A stretch of 21,016 nt of DNA, from IMG/VR virus record IMGVR_UViG_3300020377_000042, positions 1 through 21,016 of that record, one strand, 5' to 3'. Source of the DNA: a virus. A program made the translations under genes and the position numbers. The notes below the pieces were generated by a model, which ran no database searches, had not been told where the DNA came from, and saw nothing but the letters and a program-made list of their open reading frames with translations. Below are positions 1 through 8,399 of the stretch, piece after piece; position 1 is the first letter of the stretch, and each line of letters starts with the position of its first letter.

Positions 1-35
1 AAGTTTAGTTATAGTATACAAATAGGAGAATACCA

Positions 36-287
36 ATGGCGTTAAGCGCAGAACACAAATCAGCATTGGCGAGACAATTTGGTTATGACAGCAGCGAGAA
101 TATCGTTCTGTACAAAATTGAAAACGCCACTCAGGAAAAAGTAGCAAATAGATTCACCAATTCACATATTAACCATCCGAGATCTTTTGCAACATGGCAA
201 GGTGACTTGTTCACCGGTGTTGTTATATACGAAGATTCGGCAGGAGAGATACAGCTCTCCTCAGATTGCGTAGAGGTAACAGAGTAA
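36..287 (+). CDS. Small hypothetical protein, first gene of structural cluster
   Basis: This is an 83-residue protein that I do not recognise. The ATG follows an AGGAG Shine-Dalgarno at 24-28 with 7-nt spacing, so the start is well supported. There is no signal peptide, membrane segment or known motif. The composition is that of a small soluble alpha/beta protein, with a charged N-terminal helix and a C-terminal part rich in Val, Glu and Asp. Its TAA stop overlaps the ATG of the next gene (TAATG at 285-289), so the two are probably translationally coupled. Its position at the head of a run of virion-protein genes suggests a structural or assembly role, but that rests on context only. Confidence 0.75.
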   Translation: MALSAEHKSALARQFGYDSSENIVLYKIENATQEKVANRFTNSHINHPRSFATWQGDLFTGVVIYEDSAGEIQLSSDCVEVTE

Positions 288-1510
288 TGTATTTTAAACT
301 AGTAAGTAACGGCACAAGTTTTGGTGGGCCAAACAACACAAACTATGCATCATATAGGAGATATGTTTTAGAAGATCTTCGTGGCGTGATTATGGGTAGT
401 ATCACTTCTACTTCAGGACTTAATACTACTGTGCATAATACATCATCATCAGTAATTACTGGTACACGGCCTTCTACAGGTATCTATCATGAAACAGGTT
501 GTAATAGAAATACTTCATCATCTGCAACCAGTGATGATTATTTTATTCAGTTTTATAAAAGACACCATGGATATCTTCAAGATAATACTAATGCAGATAT
601 GCAAAGAGCTGTTCACATTAGGAGCGAAAATACTTATGCCATGACACCTAGGATGGGAACAGATGTAACAAACTCTGTGACAGGTATCAACAATGATTTT
701 CCTAATTCATTGAATGGCTGGTTAGATGCTGGTTCTACTTATGATCCATCAGCTGGTTACACTACTCCTTACTATTGGCATTCGCTTGAAGGAATTCTTA
801 ATGATAAAGTTTTTGTTCTTAAATTAAATATGAGTCCATTAGGTAGTAGTTATTCAGATATGATTTTTATTATGGCTGACCAAGAATATCAAGCAAACTA
901 TGACAATCATACTCGAGCACAATTTCAATATCACTGTCCTACTGTTGCAATATATCATTCAGAATTTAATTTAGAAAGTAATAACACAGTAGGTTCTACT
1001 AGTACTTCCGGTAAACGAGCAGGAAATAATATTGGTAAAGTGCAGAGATTTGGTAGATACTACCCAACAGGAAATAATAGCAGTGATTCCTATACAAGTT
1101 CTTATATAATGGGTCAGTACTCAACAAATACTACATATGATAGTTACAATAGTTTATTTCCGCCACCGTGGTATGAAATTCTTGGTAGAACACCAGTTGC
1201 AAACGGTAACGCAGGATTTGTAATGCAGCCTCTATTGTATGTGCCACATATAGGTCTACCTGTTACTGCAAATTATTATCATAGTGATTATAAAGAATTC
1301 TCTAGACTAATGGGTATATGGAGAACCGGTGACGATACTTTCTACAGTGGTGAACGTGTTACTGATGGCGACGGCAATGCATATAGAGCATTTAGAGCAT
1401 ATAAAGTTGGATCTCCAACATCATCAGACACTGGTTATACTTACAGTTGGGGTTATTCTCAAGAACATTCACGTAGTGCAGTTTATCTATTTCCGGAAGC
1501 AGGAACTTAA
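287..1510 (+). CDS. Tyr/Ser/Asn-rich probable virion structural protein
   Basis: This 407-residue protein has no family I can name. I chose the ATG at 287, which overlaps the upstream stop and follows GAGG at 273-276, over an in-frame TTG at 266 inside the previous gene. The protein is rich in Tyr, Ser, Thr, Asn and Gly with scattered aromatic clusters, for example near residues 165-170 and in the last 40 residues. That composition fits extended beta-structure of phage fibre or decoration proteins. There is no signal peptide or transmembrane segment. The same Tyr/Ser style appears in two large segments of the giant protein at 2693-8398. A virion, possibly host-contacting, role is inferred from composition and neighbours. 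Confidence 0.75.
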   Translation: MYFKLVSNGTSFGGPNNTNYASYRRYVLEDLRGVIMGSITSTSGLNTTVHNTSSSVITGTRPSTGIYHETGCNRNTSSSATSDDYFIQFYKRHHGYLQDNTNADMQRAVHIRSENTYAMTPRMGTDVTNSVTGINNDFPNSLNGWLDAGSTYDPSAGYTTPYYWHSLEGILNDKVFVLKLNMSPLGSSYSDMIFIMADQEYQANYDNHTRAQFQYHCPTVAIYHSEFNLESNNTVGSTSTSGKRAGNNIGKVQRFGRYYPTGNNSSDSYTSSYIMGQYSTNTTYDSYNSLFPPPWYEILGRTPVANGNAGFVMQPLLYVPHIGLPVTANYYHSDYKEFSRLMGIWRTGDDTFYSGERVTDGDGNAYRAFRAYKVGSPTSSDTGYTYSWGYSQEHSRSAVYLFPEAGT

Positions 1511-1513
1511 TAT

Positions 1514-1855
1514 ATGCCAGTAAGAACGGGTTATACAGATTCAACGTATCACTTAGATACGCCATGGAATCAAGACGGATATGTCAATGATTATATCTAT
1601 GGCGATTCTTCTCCTGTTCTAGACAATAGTAATGATATTATTTTAATTGAGTCTGATGGAACACTAGATTCTTCTTATAATAATAATCATGTTCTAGACT
1701 TTACGAATGATATCTATCTAGTTAAAGCTGCTGACGCAGCTGTAGCAGCACAAGCATCAGCAGACTCTGCAAATACTTTAATAAGCACACTAAGAGTACA
1801 ACTTGCCAATGCCGAAAGTGGTGGCGGTGGCGCAATACAGACTTGGAGTTCATAA
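1514..1855 (+). CDS. Small structural protein with Ala-rich helix and Gly-rich C-terminus
   Basis: This 113-residue protein is not assigned to a family. The first 70 residues are acidic and rich in Asp, Tyr and Asn. Residues of roughly 72-100 are Ala/Ser-rich and look like an amphipathic helix or short coiled coil. The C-terminus is a GGGG run followed by Ala-Ile-Gln-Thr-Trp. A helix followed by a glycine hinge and a Trp also occurs in the two fibre-like proteins downstream, so this may be a minimal version of the same layout. It starts 3 nt after the previous gene. Its stop overlaps the next start (TAATG at 1853-1857), and the GGAG for that next start lies inside this gene. A virion role is inferred from context. 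Confidence 0.75.
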   Translation: MPVRTGYTDSTYHLDTPWNQDGYVNDYIYGDSSPVLDNSNDIILIESDGTLDSSYNNNHVLDFTNDIYLVKAADAAVAAQASADSANTLISTLRVQLANAESGGGGAIQTWSS

Positions 1856-2289
1856 TGGCGACAAAGGCAAGATTATTATCACAAACTTTTTCATCAACGC
1901 CTACTGGCGATATAAGATTAAAGGGTGAATTTGCAGATAGTGCTGCACCGGAAGCTCCTGAAATATTTACTGGAAGCGCTACTATAGCAGACTCAGCAGA
2001 AACAGCAATTAATACATTTGATGGAACTACGATTAGAGCTGCTCACTATGATATCATATGTCAAACTTCGGGCGACAGTGATCATCAAGCTGGACAGGTA
2101 TTTGTAACGCATACCGGTGATAGTGCAACTCTTACTTCATATGGTACGTTGTTGCATGCAGCTGGAACTTTAGTAATGTACGATTGTAGCATTGACGGGT
2201 CTGATCAGGTTTCGTTACTAGCAGATCCTCAAGGACATGCTGGATTGAAGTTTTCATTTAAAAGAATTGACACGCCGGTTACGACGTAA
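1855..2289 (+). CDS. Virion structural protein with marine T4-like beta domain
   Basis: This is a 144-residue protein. I chose the ATG at 1855, preceded by GGAG at 1845-1848, over an in-frame TTG at 1843 inside the previous gene. From about residue 50 to the end it resembles a small beta domain that I recall from structural proteins of marine T4-like phages. That domain has a start like F-D-G-T-T-I-R-A-A-x-Y, a middle strand with H-x-G-D-S-A-T-L-T-S-Y-G, and an end like L-K-F-S-F-K-R-I. The domain is usually found in fibre or baseplate-associated proteins. The assignment rests on remembered family patterns rather than a search. A candidate late promoter directly follows its stop codon. Confidence 0.75.
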   Translation: MATKARLLSQTFSSTPTGDIRLKGEFADSAAPEAPEIFTGSATIADSAETAINTFDGTTIRAAHYDIICQTSGDSDHQAGQVFVTHTGDSATLTSYGTLLHAAGTLVMYDCSIDGSDQVSLLADPQGHAGLKFSFKRIDTPVTT

Positions 2290-2292
2290 GTA

Positions 2293-2300
2293 TATAAATA
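2293..2300 (+). promoter_or_regulatory. Candidate T4-type late promoter (TATAAATA)
   Basis: An exact TATAAATA, the T4 late promoter -10 element recognised by gp55-directed RNA polymerase, lies 22 nt before the ATG at 2323 in the short gap after the previous stop. The phage encodes gp55, gp45, gp44 and gp62, which are needed for late transcription. In DNA this AT-rich the 8-mer also arises by chance, so the support comes from its position. Confidence 0.5.
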
Positions 2301-2322
2301 GAATCAAATTAAAGAGGTTGAT

Positions 2323-2688
2323 ATGGCAAAAGCAGCATTTAGAGTAGAAGATGGTTTAATTCCTGGTCACACCAATGCTGACCTTGGACATACAGCATTA
2401 AAGTTTAGAGACATTCACATGTCAAACGACATGCATATTGATAATGATATACATGTCGGTAGAGATATTGATATTACAAGAGATGCAAATGTTACAAGAG
2501 ACGTTAACGTAACTAATGATTTAAATGTTACAACAGATCTGGATGTAGATGGTAATACAATTCTTAATAACTTAAGTGCCTTAGGACCTACAATTAATTT
2601 ACCGAATTTCGCTGGTGGTGGCGGAGGTGGTGGAGGCGGCGGTGTCTCTGAGGCCGAAGCTATAGCATTTGCAATTGCGTTAGGATAA
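2323..2688 (+). CDS. Short fibre-like protein: hexapeptide repeats and poly-Gly hinge
   Basis: This 121-residue protein is probably a virion fibre component. Residues 1-29 form a capping segment with an L-G-H-T-A-L-K-F pattern. Residues 30-77 are eight perfect 6-residue repeats, each starting with Asp (D30, D36, D42 and so on to D72) in the pattern D-hydrophobic-[HDN]-hydrophobic-x-x. Residues of about 97-106 are ten consecutive Gly, and the tail is a short Ala/Ile helix. Hydrophobics alternating on a 6-residue period fit a trimeric beta-helix or beta-prism shaft as in phage fibres. The ATG follows GAGG (2313-2316). The next gene begins 4 nt after the stop. The fold is inferred and I can give no specific gp number. 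Confidence 0.8.
   Translation: MAKAAFRVEDGLIPGHTNADLGHTALKFRDIHMSNDMHIDNDIHVGRDIDITRDANVTRDVNVTNDLNVTTDLDVDGNTILNNLSALGPTINLPNFAGGGGGGGGGGVSEAEAIAFAIALG
2410..2553 (+). repeat. Eight tandem 18-bp units encoding a hexapeptide repeat
   Basis: Eight consecutive 18-bp units each begin with a GAC or GAT codon. The period is exact but third positions have diverged, so selection appears to act on the protein pattern rather than on DNA identity. The units encode residues 30-77 of the protein at 2323-2688. Confidence 0.8.
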
Positions 2689-2692
2689 AAGA

Positions 2693-5600
2693 ATGGCAAA
2701 GAAGATTTTAGCAACAGACTATAGTATCAATTCTGATAGTGATACAATTACCGTAAAGGGCTTTTATCGAGCAGAACAGTTTCAATTAATTACAGATGTT
2801 ACTCCTAATAGCGGTGGAACGATTATATTTAATTTTGCTGATGGTGCTAAAGGACATAAAGGCGCGGTATTTAATACGATAGATGAAACTACTACTTTAT
2901 ATTTAGAAACAAGTTTAGCAGCATATGCTATTGATTCTACATCTAACGTACAAATTATTGTTGATCATCCGGAAATGGAGATCGAAGTCTCGGACTCATT
3001 ACTTGATCCTGTACATAAGATTCGAGTATCAACTCCGGAAAACTTAATCGATACTGACTTTGAATATGGATTGCAGCCAACTAAATGGGAAACATTAGAA
3101 CTATCAAACAACGTTCCGTCATTCTTCGTTGCCGATGGTGATACTGCTTTACCTATTGTTGAAACAATTACTGCTACTACTGGTTCTGATGTTATTAAAG
3201 TTTCATGTACAGATGCTCATAATCTTGTTGTCGGTACGCCTATCGATGTATCTGGTCTAGACTTTAGAACTGCAGAAGGTAAATTCCTAATTATTTCTGC
3301 AGATTCAAATAATTTCTTTTATAGAGCAAATGCTCCTCAAACTGTTACTGGTGCTATCGGTTCTCTTTATTCTGCTGTTACGCCTGGATCGTTTTATGCT
3401 GGTTCTCAAATTCCATATGCTCAAGATTCGGGTTTAGAAACAAATGAATTAGATCCATCAACCCTTAGAATTAATACGCCGGACGTTCATGGTTTTGTCG
3501 AAGGATCACAGTTTTACTTAGTTAATACTATTGCATCTAAATCTCTTAAAATTACAGATAATAAAACTGCGCCAGACGGTGATCCTATTATTGATAAAAG
3601 AAATACATTTACTAGAGAAGTACCTCTAGATTTATCTAAAACAAAAACAAACGAATTACGTGGTCGATACAGTCGATACTTTCCTGCTTCAGACGTAGAC
3701 GTAGCCTCTAATACTATTAGCTGGCCTAGCCACAATATGAACACCAACTACACTCTTTTATATGTCCCACCAGCTGGTGCTCAAGGTATAGGCGGTTTAG
3801 ATAGATTCGAAATCTATTATGTAAAAAGAGTAGATGCTAATAATATTCAGCTAACAACTTCACAAAACGGTAGTGCAATTAGCTTTAGCAGTGCAGGAGA
3901 TACATCCGTAGCACAGCATTCATTGCACCTAGTATATGAATTAAGATACTCAAGTAAAAGTTATAGAAACTCATATACTTATCACTATACTTGGGGTTAC
4001 TGGTATGGTACTGCTAATTATTCTGGTTACGATATGCGTCAAGGAGGCAAGTCAGATCCAAACACAGGACAAACTTTTTACGGGTTAGGCGATAAAAAAG
4101 AAGATGGCCTAATGGTCATGACTCGTAACTATCAGTATCCTGGCTATAGCGCAAGATGGATGGATTATTACAGACCAGAATATCAAAACTATTATAACGT
4201 TTATGGTGGTAACCACTACTTATATACAGACTTTCCTGAGTATGATAACCAAACACCAAGTCTCCATCCATCGCGATGGAATCCAATCGAAGACTTTGGT
4301 AGATGGAGAAGCTACTCATGGAATAGTTATACCTACACATATAGTAGTGGCTATTTTAGATTTCAAACATATTACTATTCCGGTACTTATAATTACTATT
4401 GGTCTTCTCGCCGTATGTTTGTATTCCCATTCATATACGATGAAGAAGCAGATACATTCTTTTCTCAAAGTCATGGATTAGCGCAAGGCGACACAATTAC
4501 TTTCGCTACTAAATCAGGTTCTGCACCTACAGTTAACTCTGGTAGTTATATGGGAGATACTCGAAGCAACACAACATTAGCTGATGGTGATTATACTATT
4601 GATGTTGTTTCTCCTGATAGATTTAAAATAGGTGGTTCTAGAATAGCAACCGCGGTAGGTGATTCAAACGGAGCTTACAATATTGTAGGTAACGTTGCCA
4701 ATCCAAACGCTAACTCATTCTATGTCGATCAGCATGGTCTTATTGACGGAGATGAAATGGTATTGAGCAAAGTAGGTAATCCTACTTTACCAGCCGTACC
4801 AAGTGGTGCATTGGCTCCACGATGGAAATTAGGTACTCAAGGTAATGCTCCATATTTCGCACAAACAATAAATGATGCTGTACAGAATCACGTTGACAAT
4901 CACAGTGATTTTAGCAATCATCAAGACTTTAGAACATCAAACCATAGTGGTAACTCAGAAAGACTTACATCAAGTGGTGAAGCCGGATTAAGTACACCGG
5001 GTTTTGATTATGTTAATACAAGATATTCATCAAACTACTTAGGCGTTGTTAAAAATGGTTCGTATGTTAAGAGCCAAAGCTATTACAATTACGCTGATAC
5101 TTATGTAGGTAATTTTGATCTTACAACACCTAAAAACTTATTTGAAACTACTGATGCTAAGTCATACGGTATTTTCAGACTTGCTACTCCATGGCAACAG
5201 TATACGCAAATACCTTATTATATGGATGTAACCTTTGGTTCTGATGCTGCGCATGGCGCTACTGATGGTCAGTATAATTCTAGTAATTATTGGATATACT
5301 ACAATTATACATTCATGGATCACCGGTATTATTACGTGTATGATCATTATTCTACATCGCGATACATGAGTAGTACTGTTGGTAATACATCAGGTGATAC
5401 ATATCATTGGTCAGTAGCTTATGTTAACGTGCAGTATTCTTCTGAATTTGTACAATTAATGCTTACATTCGGTAAAACTACGCCGAACAAAGGATGGTCC
5501 GGTTATAGCACTAACGGTAGCGGATTGTACACATATAACTATCGATATAATTCATATAACTCATATTCATATCTGTACAATAGCAGTTATAACCAAGATG

Positions 5601-8398
5601 AAGTTACTGTAAGACTATTCTTTGCTGGTAACACATCATTCAACTTTAATAACAGCAAAATGGTTAACTTAGTTAACGCTATCATTCAAGGTGTTGATGC
5701 GAATTTCTTAAATCCATCATTCACTGTAGGTGATACATTAACTGCTAATGTTATTAATAACAATAGATTTAGTGTTTCAAATGCTGGAGCCTTAATAGAC
5801 CTAACAGATAGCGGCAGTGGTTTTGATAGTGCTAACCTTATGAAGTTTGCATTATCTGATGTACAAGGGGCAGCCGATGGATCTTACTCTGCTGAATCTG
5901 TAGGCGATGAATTTATTACCCTTAACACACCTTTCTTAGTTGAAGGTAATACAGAAATACTAAAAGCCGATAGTGCTGATTCTTCTACCATACAGACTTT
6001 TGGTGGACACAATTTCTTATCTGGTACAAAGGTAGTGTACAGTCATTCTTCTGACAGCGGACTAGGTGGTTTACAAAATGGCAACACATATTATGTACAT
6101 GCAATTGACGATAACTATCTTAGCTTACATGGTAACGGACAAGATGCTATAGTTGGTATTAATCCAATTCAATTAGCTTCTGACTCTGCGGGCGGTGCAC
6201 AGCTCCATCAGATTACAACAACATCGATTGCTGGTAGAACAGGTGCGTCTGGTACAGTTATTGTTAGAGACGGATCCAAAAAGGTTACTGGTAACCAAAC
6301 ACTCTTTAAACGATTCTTTAAATCTGGTGATACAATATTCTTTAAGAATGATTCATCAACTCCAGGTCGTTTAGATGAGCATACCATTGCTGTTATTTCA
6401 GATGATGAAAACATGGAACTTACAACACCGGCTAACTTTAGTAAATCTGACGCTACTCACTTCGTAAAAACTAATATTTACGCAAAACCTGATGGCTACT
6501 CAGTACACAGACCATTTGATGGTGGTGTTGAAATTGGCGCTGGTACTGCACCACTTTCGCAGATTACTAGACAAACAAGAAAATATTTCCGTTATCAGTC
6601 AGGTAAAGGTATTCAAACATCATTAGCTATTAACTTCAACCCACCTGTTATTTTAGAAACAATTAACTCGCTAGATACAACAGTTAGATGTAGGACAAAG
6701 TATCCTCATAGACTGGCAGTTGGAATGCAAATAACAATTGAAGGTGCATCGGATGGTGCGTATAATGGTGTTCAATCAGTAGCTAGTGTCGTAGATGATT
6801 ATAACTTTACCTACACTGCTGCGCAAGCTCCTAACGCTTCGATTCCTTCAGGTATCATACAGTATGTAGTTAATGGGTATTCAGGTTCTTTTGTTAGAGC
6901 TGGTATGTTTGATAACCAAAACGGATTCTTCTTTGAATGGGATGGCACTGTACTACACTGTGTAAGACGTTCATCAACTACACAGTTATCTGGTACAGTA
7001 GAAGCAGTTAAAGGAAGTGGACGTATTGTAGGTACAAACACTAACTTTAGCGGGCAGCTTGTAAGAAATGATAAAGTAGTTATCCGTGGACAAACATATA
7101 AGATTGTTAAAATTAATAGTAGAACAGAATTGTTTGTTCAGCCACAATATAGAGGTATTTCCAGTGATGGTATTATCCTTACAAAAACAGTTGATGTTAG
7201 AGTTGCACAATCTGATTGGAACTTAGATAAGTGCGATGGTAGCGGAAAACAAGGATTTAATTTAAATACATCTAAAATTCAAATGGCATACATGGATTAC
7301 TCATGGTACGGTGCTGGTAAAATTAGATTTGGATTTAAAGATCGTAAAGGTCACGTTAGATATGCTCATGAGTTTATTCACAACAACAGGTTGGACGAAG
7401 CTTATATGAGATCTGGTAACTTACCTGCTAAGTATGAAATTGAAAACGATGAAAATCCAACGTATGCTCCAACGCTATTCCATTGGGGTACATCGGTTAT
7501 CATGGATGGTACATTTGATGACGATAATGCATATCTATTTACTGCTCCTTCGAAAAACTTAACATTCACAAACGGTCAAACAAATAGTGCTAACACTAAT
7601 GGCAATTCATCTCTATCTTACAGATACAATAGAGGTACAAGACAGTATGACTTCTATGTAAGATTACCGTTTAGTTCAAGTGATGCATCTAAGTTTAACA
7701 CTGGTACAAAACTCTATACTTCAAACAATGAGTTGAATGGTCAAGAAGTTGCGTATACAGACTATAGTGGATCTACTTTTAGAGTTCACATTTACATATC
7801 TTCTGGTTATAGCTTTCCAGGTTCAGGTACTTATCCAGTAGTTAGTAGCGGAACTACAGTCAACATCGGTGCACCAGCTTCAGGTGGAGATGATGTTAAC
7901 TTAGGTACAGACGTTATCCCGCTAGTGTCACTTAGACTTGCGCCATCTGTTGATAACAACTTGACTGGTGATTTAGGTGAAAGAGATATCATTAACCGAA
8001 TGCAGTTAAAACTAAATGAAGTTGGTATGATTCTAACGCATGACTGCGAAGTTAAACTTATCTTAAATGGTGATATTAGTACAGTTTCTTGGGAAAATGT
8101 TAGATCTCCATCATTGTCACAATTGATCAAACATGAATCAGGTGATCAAATTACTGGTGGTAACGAAGTATTCTCCTTTAGAGCTTCGGGTGGTGCCGAT
8201 GGTACTTCATCTACATCTAACTTCTCACTAGGAGACTTGGTTGATATGGGTAACTCAATCTTAGGCGGTAACGGTATCTTCCCTAACGGGCCTGATATTC
8301 TAACAGTTGCTGTACAAGTTGTTGATACATCATCAATTAACGCAAGTCAGCCATTTACTGCATCATCAAGAATTACATGGGGCGAATCGCAGGCTTAA
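2693..8398 (+). CDS. Giant (1901-residue) virion structural protein, marine T4-like
   Basis: This is a large structural protein, probably tail fibre- or baseplate-associated. Residues of about 103-146 hold a block (TDFEYGLQPTKWETLEL and flanks) that I recall from marine T4-like structural proteins. Seven or so small beta repeats with an H-G/N-L/F-x-x-G-D/T core lie near residues 159-216, 254-290, 340-393, 584-650, 673-696, 1097-1147 and 1328-1378. A second repeat type (S-G-T-V...V-x-G-x-x-T-x-F...G-D/D-K) lies near 1186-1247 and 1433-1490. Two Tyr/Ser-rich segments occupy about 417-580 and 793-966. The C-terminal block of about 1740-1901 (RLAPSVDNNLTGDLGERDII to WGESQA) is also typical of marine T4-like phages. 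There is no signal peptide or membrane segment. The ATG follows AGGA (2683-2686), 4 nt after the previous stop. The exact virion location is unknown. Confidence 0.85.
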   Translation: MAKKILATDYSINSDSDTITVKGFYRAEQFQLITDVTPNSGGTIIFNFADGAKGHKGAVFNTIDETTTLYLETSLAAYAIDSTSNVQIIVDHPEMEIEVSDSLLDPVHKIRVSTPENLIDTDFEYGLQPTKWETLELSNNVPSFFVADGDTALPIVETITATTGSDVIKVSCTDAHNLVVGTPIDVSGLDFRTAEGKFLIISADSNNFFYRANAPQTVTGAIGSLYSAVTPGSFYAGSQIPYAQDSGLETNELDPSTLRINTPDVHGFVEGSQFYLVNTIASKSLKITDNKTAPDGDPIIDKRNTFTREVPLDLSKTKTNELRGRYSRYFPASDVDVASNTISWPSHNMNTNYTLLYVPPAGAQGIGGLDRFEIYYVKRVDANNIQLTTSQNGSAISFSSAGDTSVAQHSLHLVYELRYSSKSYRNSYTYHYTWGYWYGTANYSGYDMRQGGKSDPNTGQTFYGLGDKKEDGLMVMTRNYQYPGYSARWMDYYRPEYQNYYNVYGGNHYLYTDFPEYDNQTPSLHPSRWNPIEDFGRWRSYSWNSYTYTYSSGYFRFQTYYYSGTYNYYWSSRRMFVFPFIYDEEADTFFSQSHGLAQGDTITFATKSGSAPTVNSGSYMGDTRSNTTLADGDYTIDVVSPDRFKIGGSRIATAVGDSNGAYNIVGNVANPNANSFYVDQHGLIDGDEMVLSKVGNPTLPAVPSGALAPRWKLGTQGNAPYFAQTINDAVQNHVDNHSDFSNHQDFRTSNHSGNSERLTSSGEAGLSTPGFDYVNTRYSSNYLGVVKNGSYVKSQSYYNYADTYVGNFDLTTPKNLFETTDAKSYGIFRLATPWQQYTQIPYYMDVTFGSDAAHGATDGQYNSSNYWIYYNYTFMDHRYYYVYDHYSTSRYMSSTVGNTSGDTYHWSVAYVNVQYSSEFVQLMLTFGKTTPNKGWSGYSTNGSGLYTYNYRYNSYNSYSYLYNSSYNQDEVTVRLFFAGNTSFNFNNSKMVNLVNAIIQGVDANFLNPSFTVGDTLTANVINNNRFSVSNAGALIDLTDSGSGFDSANLMKFALSDVQGAADGSYSAESVGDEFITLNTPFLVEGNTEILKADSADSSTIQTFGGHNFLSGTKVVYSHSSDSGLGGLQNGNTYYVHAIDDNYLSLHGNGQDAIVGINPIQLASDSAGGAQLHQITTTSIAGRTGASGTVIVRDGSKKVTGNQTLFKRFFKSGDTIFFKNDSSTPGRLDEHTIAVISDDENMELTTPANFSKSDATHFVKTNIYAKPDGYSVHRPFDGGVEIGAGTAPLSQITRQTRKYFRYQSGKGIQTSLAINFNPPVILETINSLDTTVRCRTKYPHRLAVGMQITIEGASDGAYNGVQSVASVVDDYNFTYTAAQAPNASIPSGIIQYVVNGYSGSFVRAGMFDNQNGFFFEWDGTVLHCVRRSSTTQLSGTVEAVKGSGRIVGTNTNFSGQLVRNDKVVIRGQTYKIVKINSRTELFVQPQYRGISSDGIILTKTVDVRVAQSDWNLDKCDGSGKQGFNLNTSKIQMAYMDYSWYGAGKIRFGFKDRKGHVRYAHEFIHNNRLDEAYMRSGNLPAKYEIENDENPTYAPTLFHWGTSVIMDGTFDDDNAYLFTAPSKNLTFTNGQTNSANTNGNSSLSYRYNRGTRQYDFYVRLPFSSSDASKFNTGTKLYTSNNELNGQEVAYTDYSGSTFRVHIYISSGYSFPGSGTYPVVSSGTTVNIGAPASGGDDVNLGTDVIPLVSLRLAPSVDNNLTGDLGERDIINRMQLKLNEVGMILTHDCEVKLILNGDISTVSWENVRSPSLSQLIKHESGDQITGGNEVFSFRASGGADGTSSTSNFSLGDLVDMGNSILGGNGIFPNGPDILTVAVQVVDTSSINASQPFTASSRITWGESQA

Positions 8399-8399
8399 T

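Noticed and set aside
266-286. TTG start for the 287-1510 gene
   Set aside because: The ATG at 287 overlaps the stop of the upstream gene and has a properly spaced GAGG; the extra residues only cover the upstream gene's end.
2611-2618. GCTGGTGG, identical to the E. coli Chi site (also at 11363-11370)
   Set aside because: Both lie in Ala-Gly-Gly codons of Gly-rich coding sequence, and the host is very unlikely to be an enteric bacterium, so Chi function is not supported.
2415-2714. Minus-strand 99-codon open frame opposite the hexapeptide/poly-Gly gene
   Set aside because: It is the mirror of repetitive codons (a run of Pro opposite Gly) and has no plausible promoter; the + strand protein pattern is clear.
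8307-8399. Upstream extension of the fibre-like gene at 8400
   Set aside because: It overlaps the conserved end of the giant protein, and the added residues look like an out-of-frame translation; the ATG at 8400 just after the stop is a better start.
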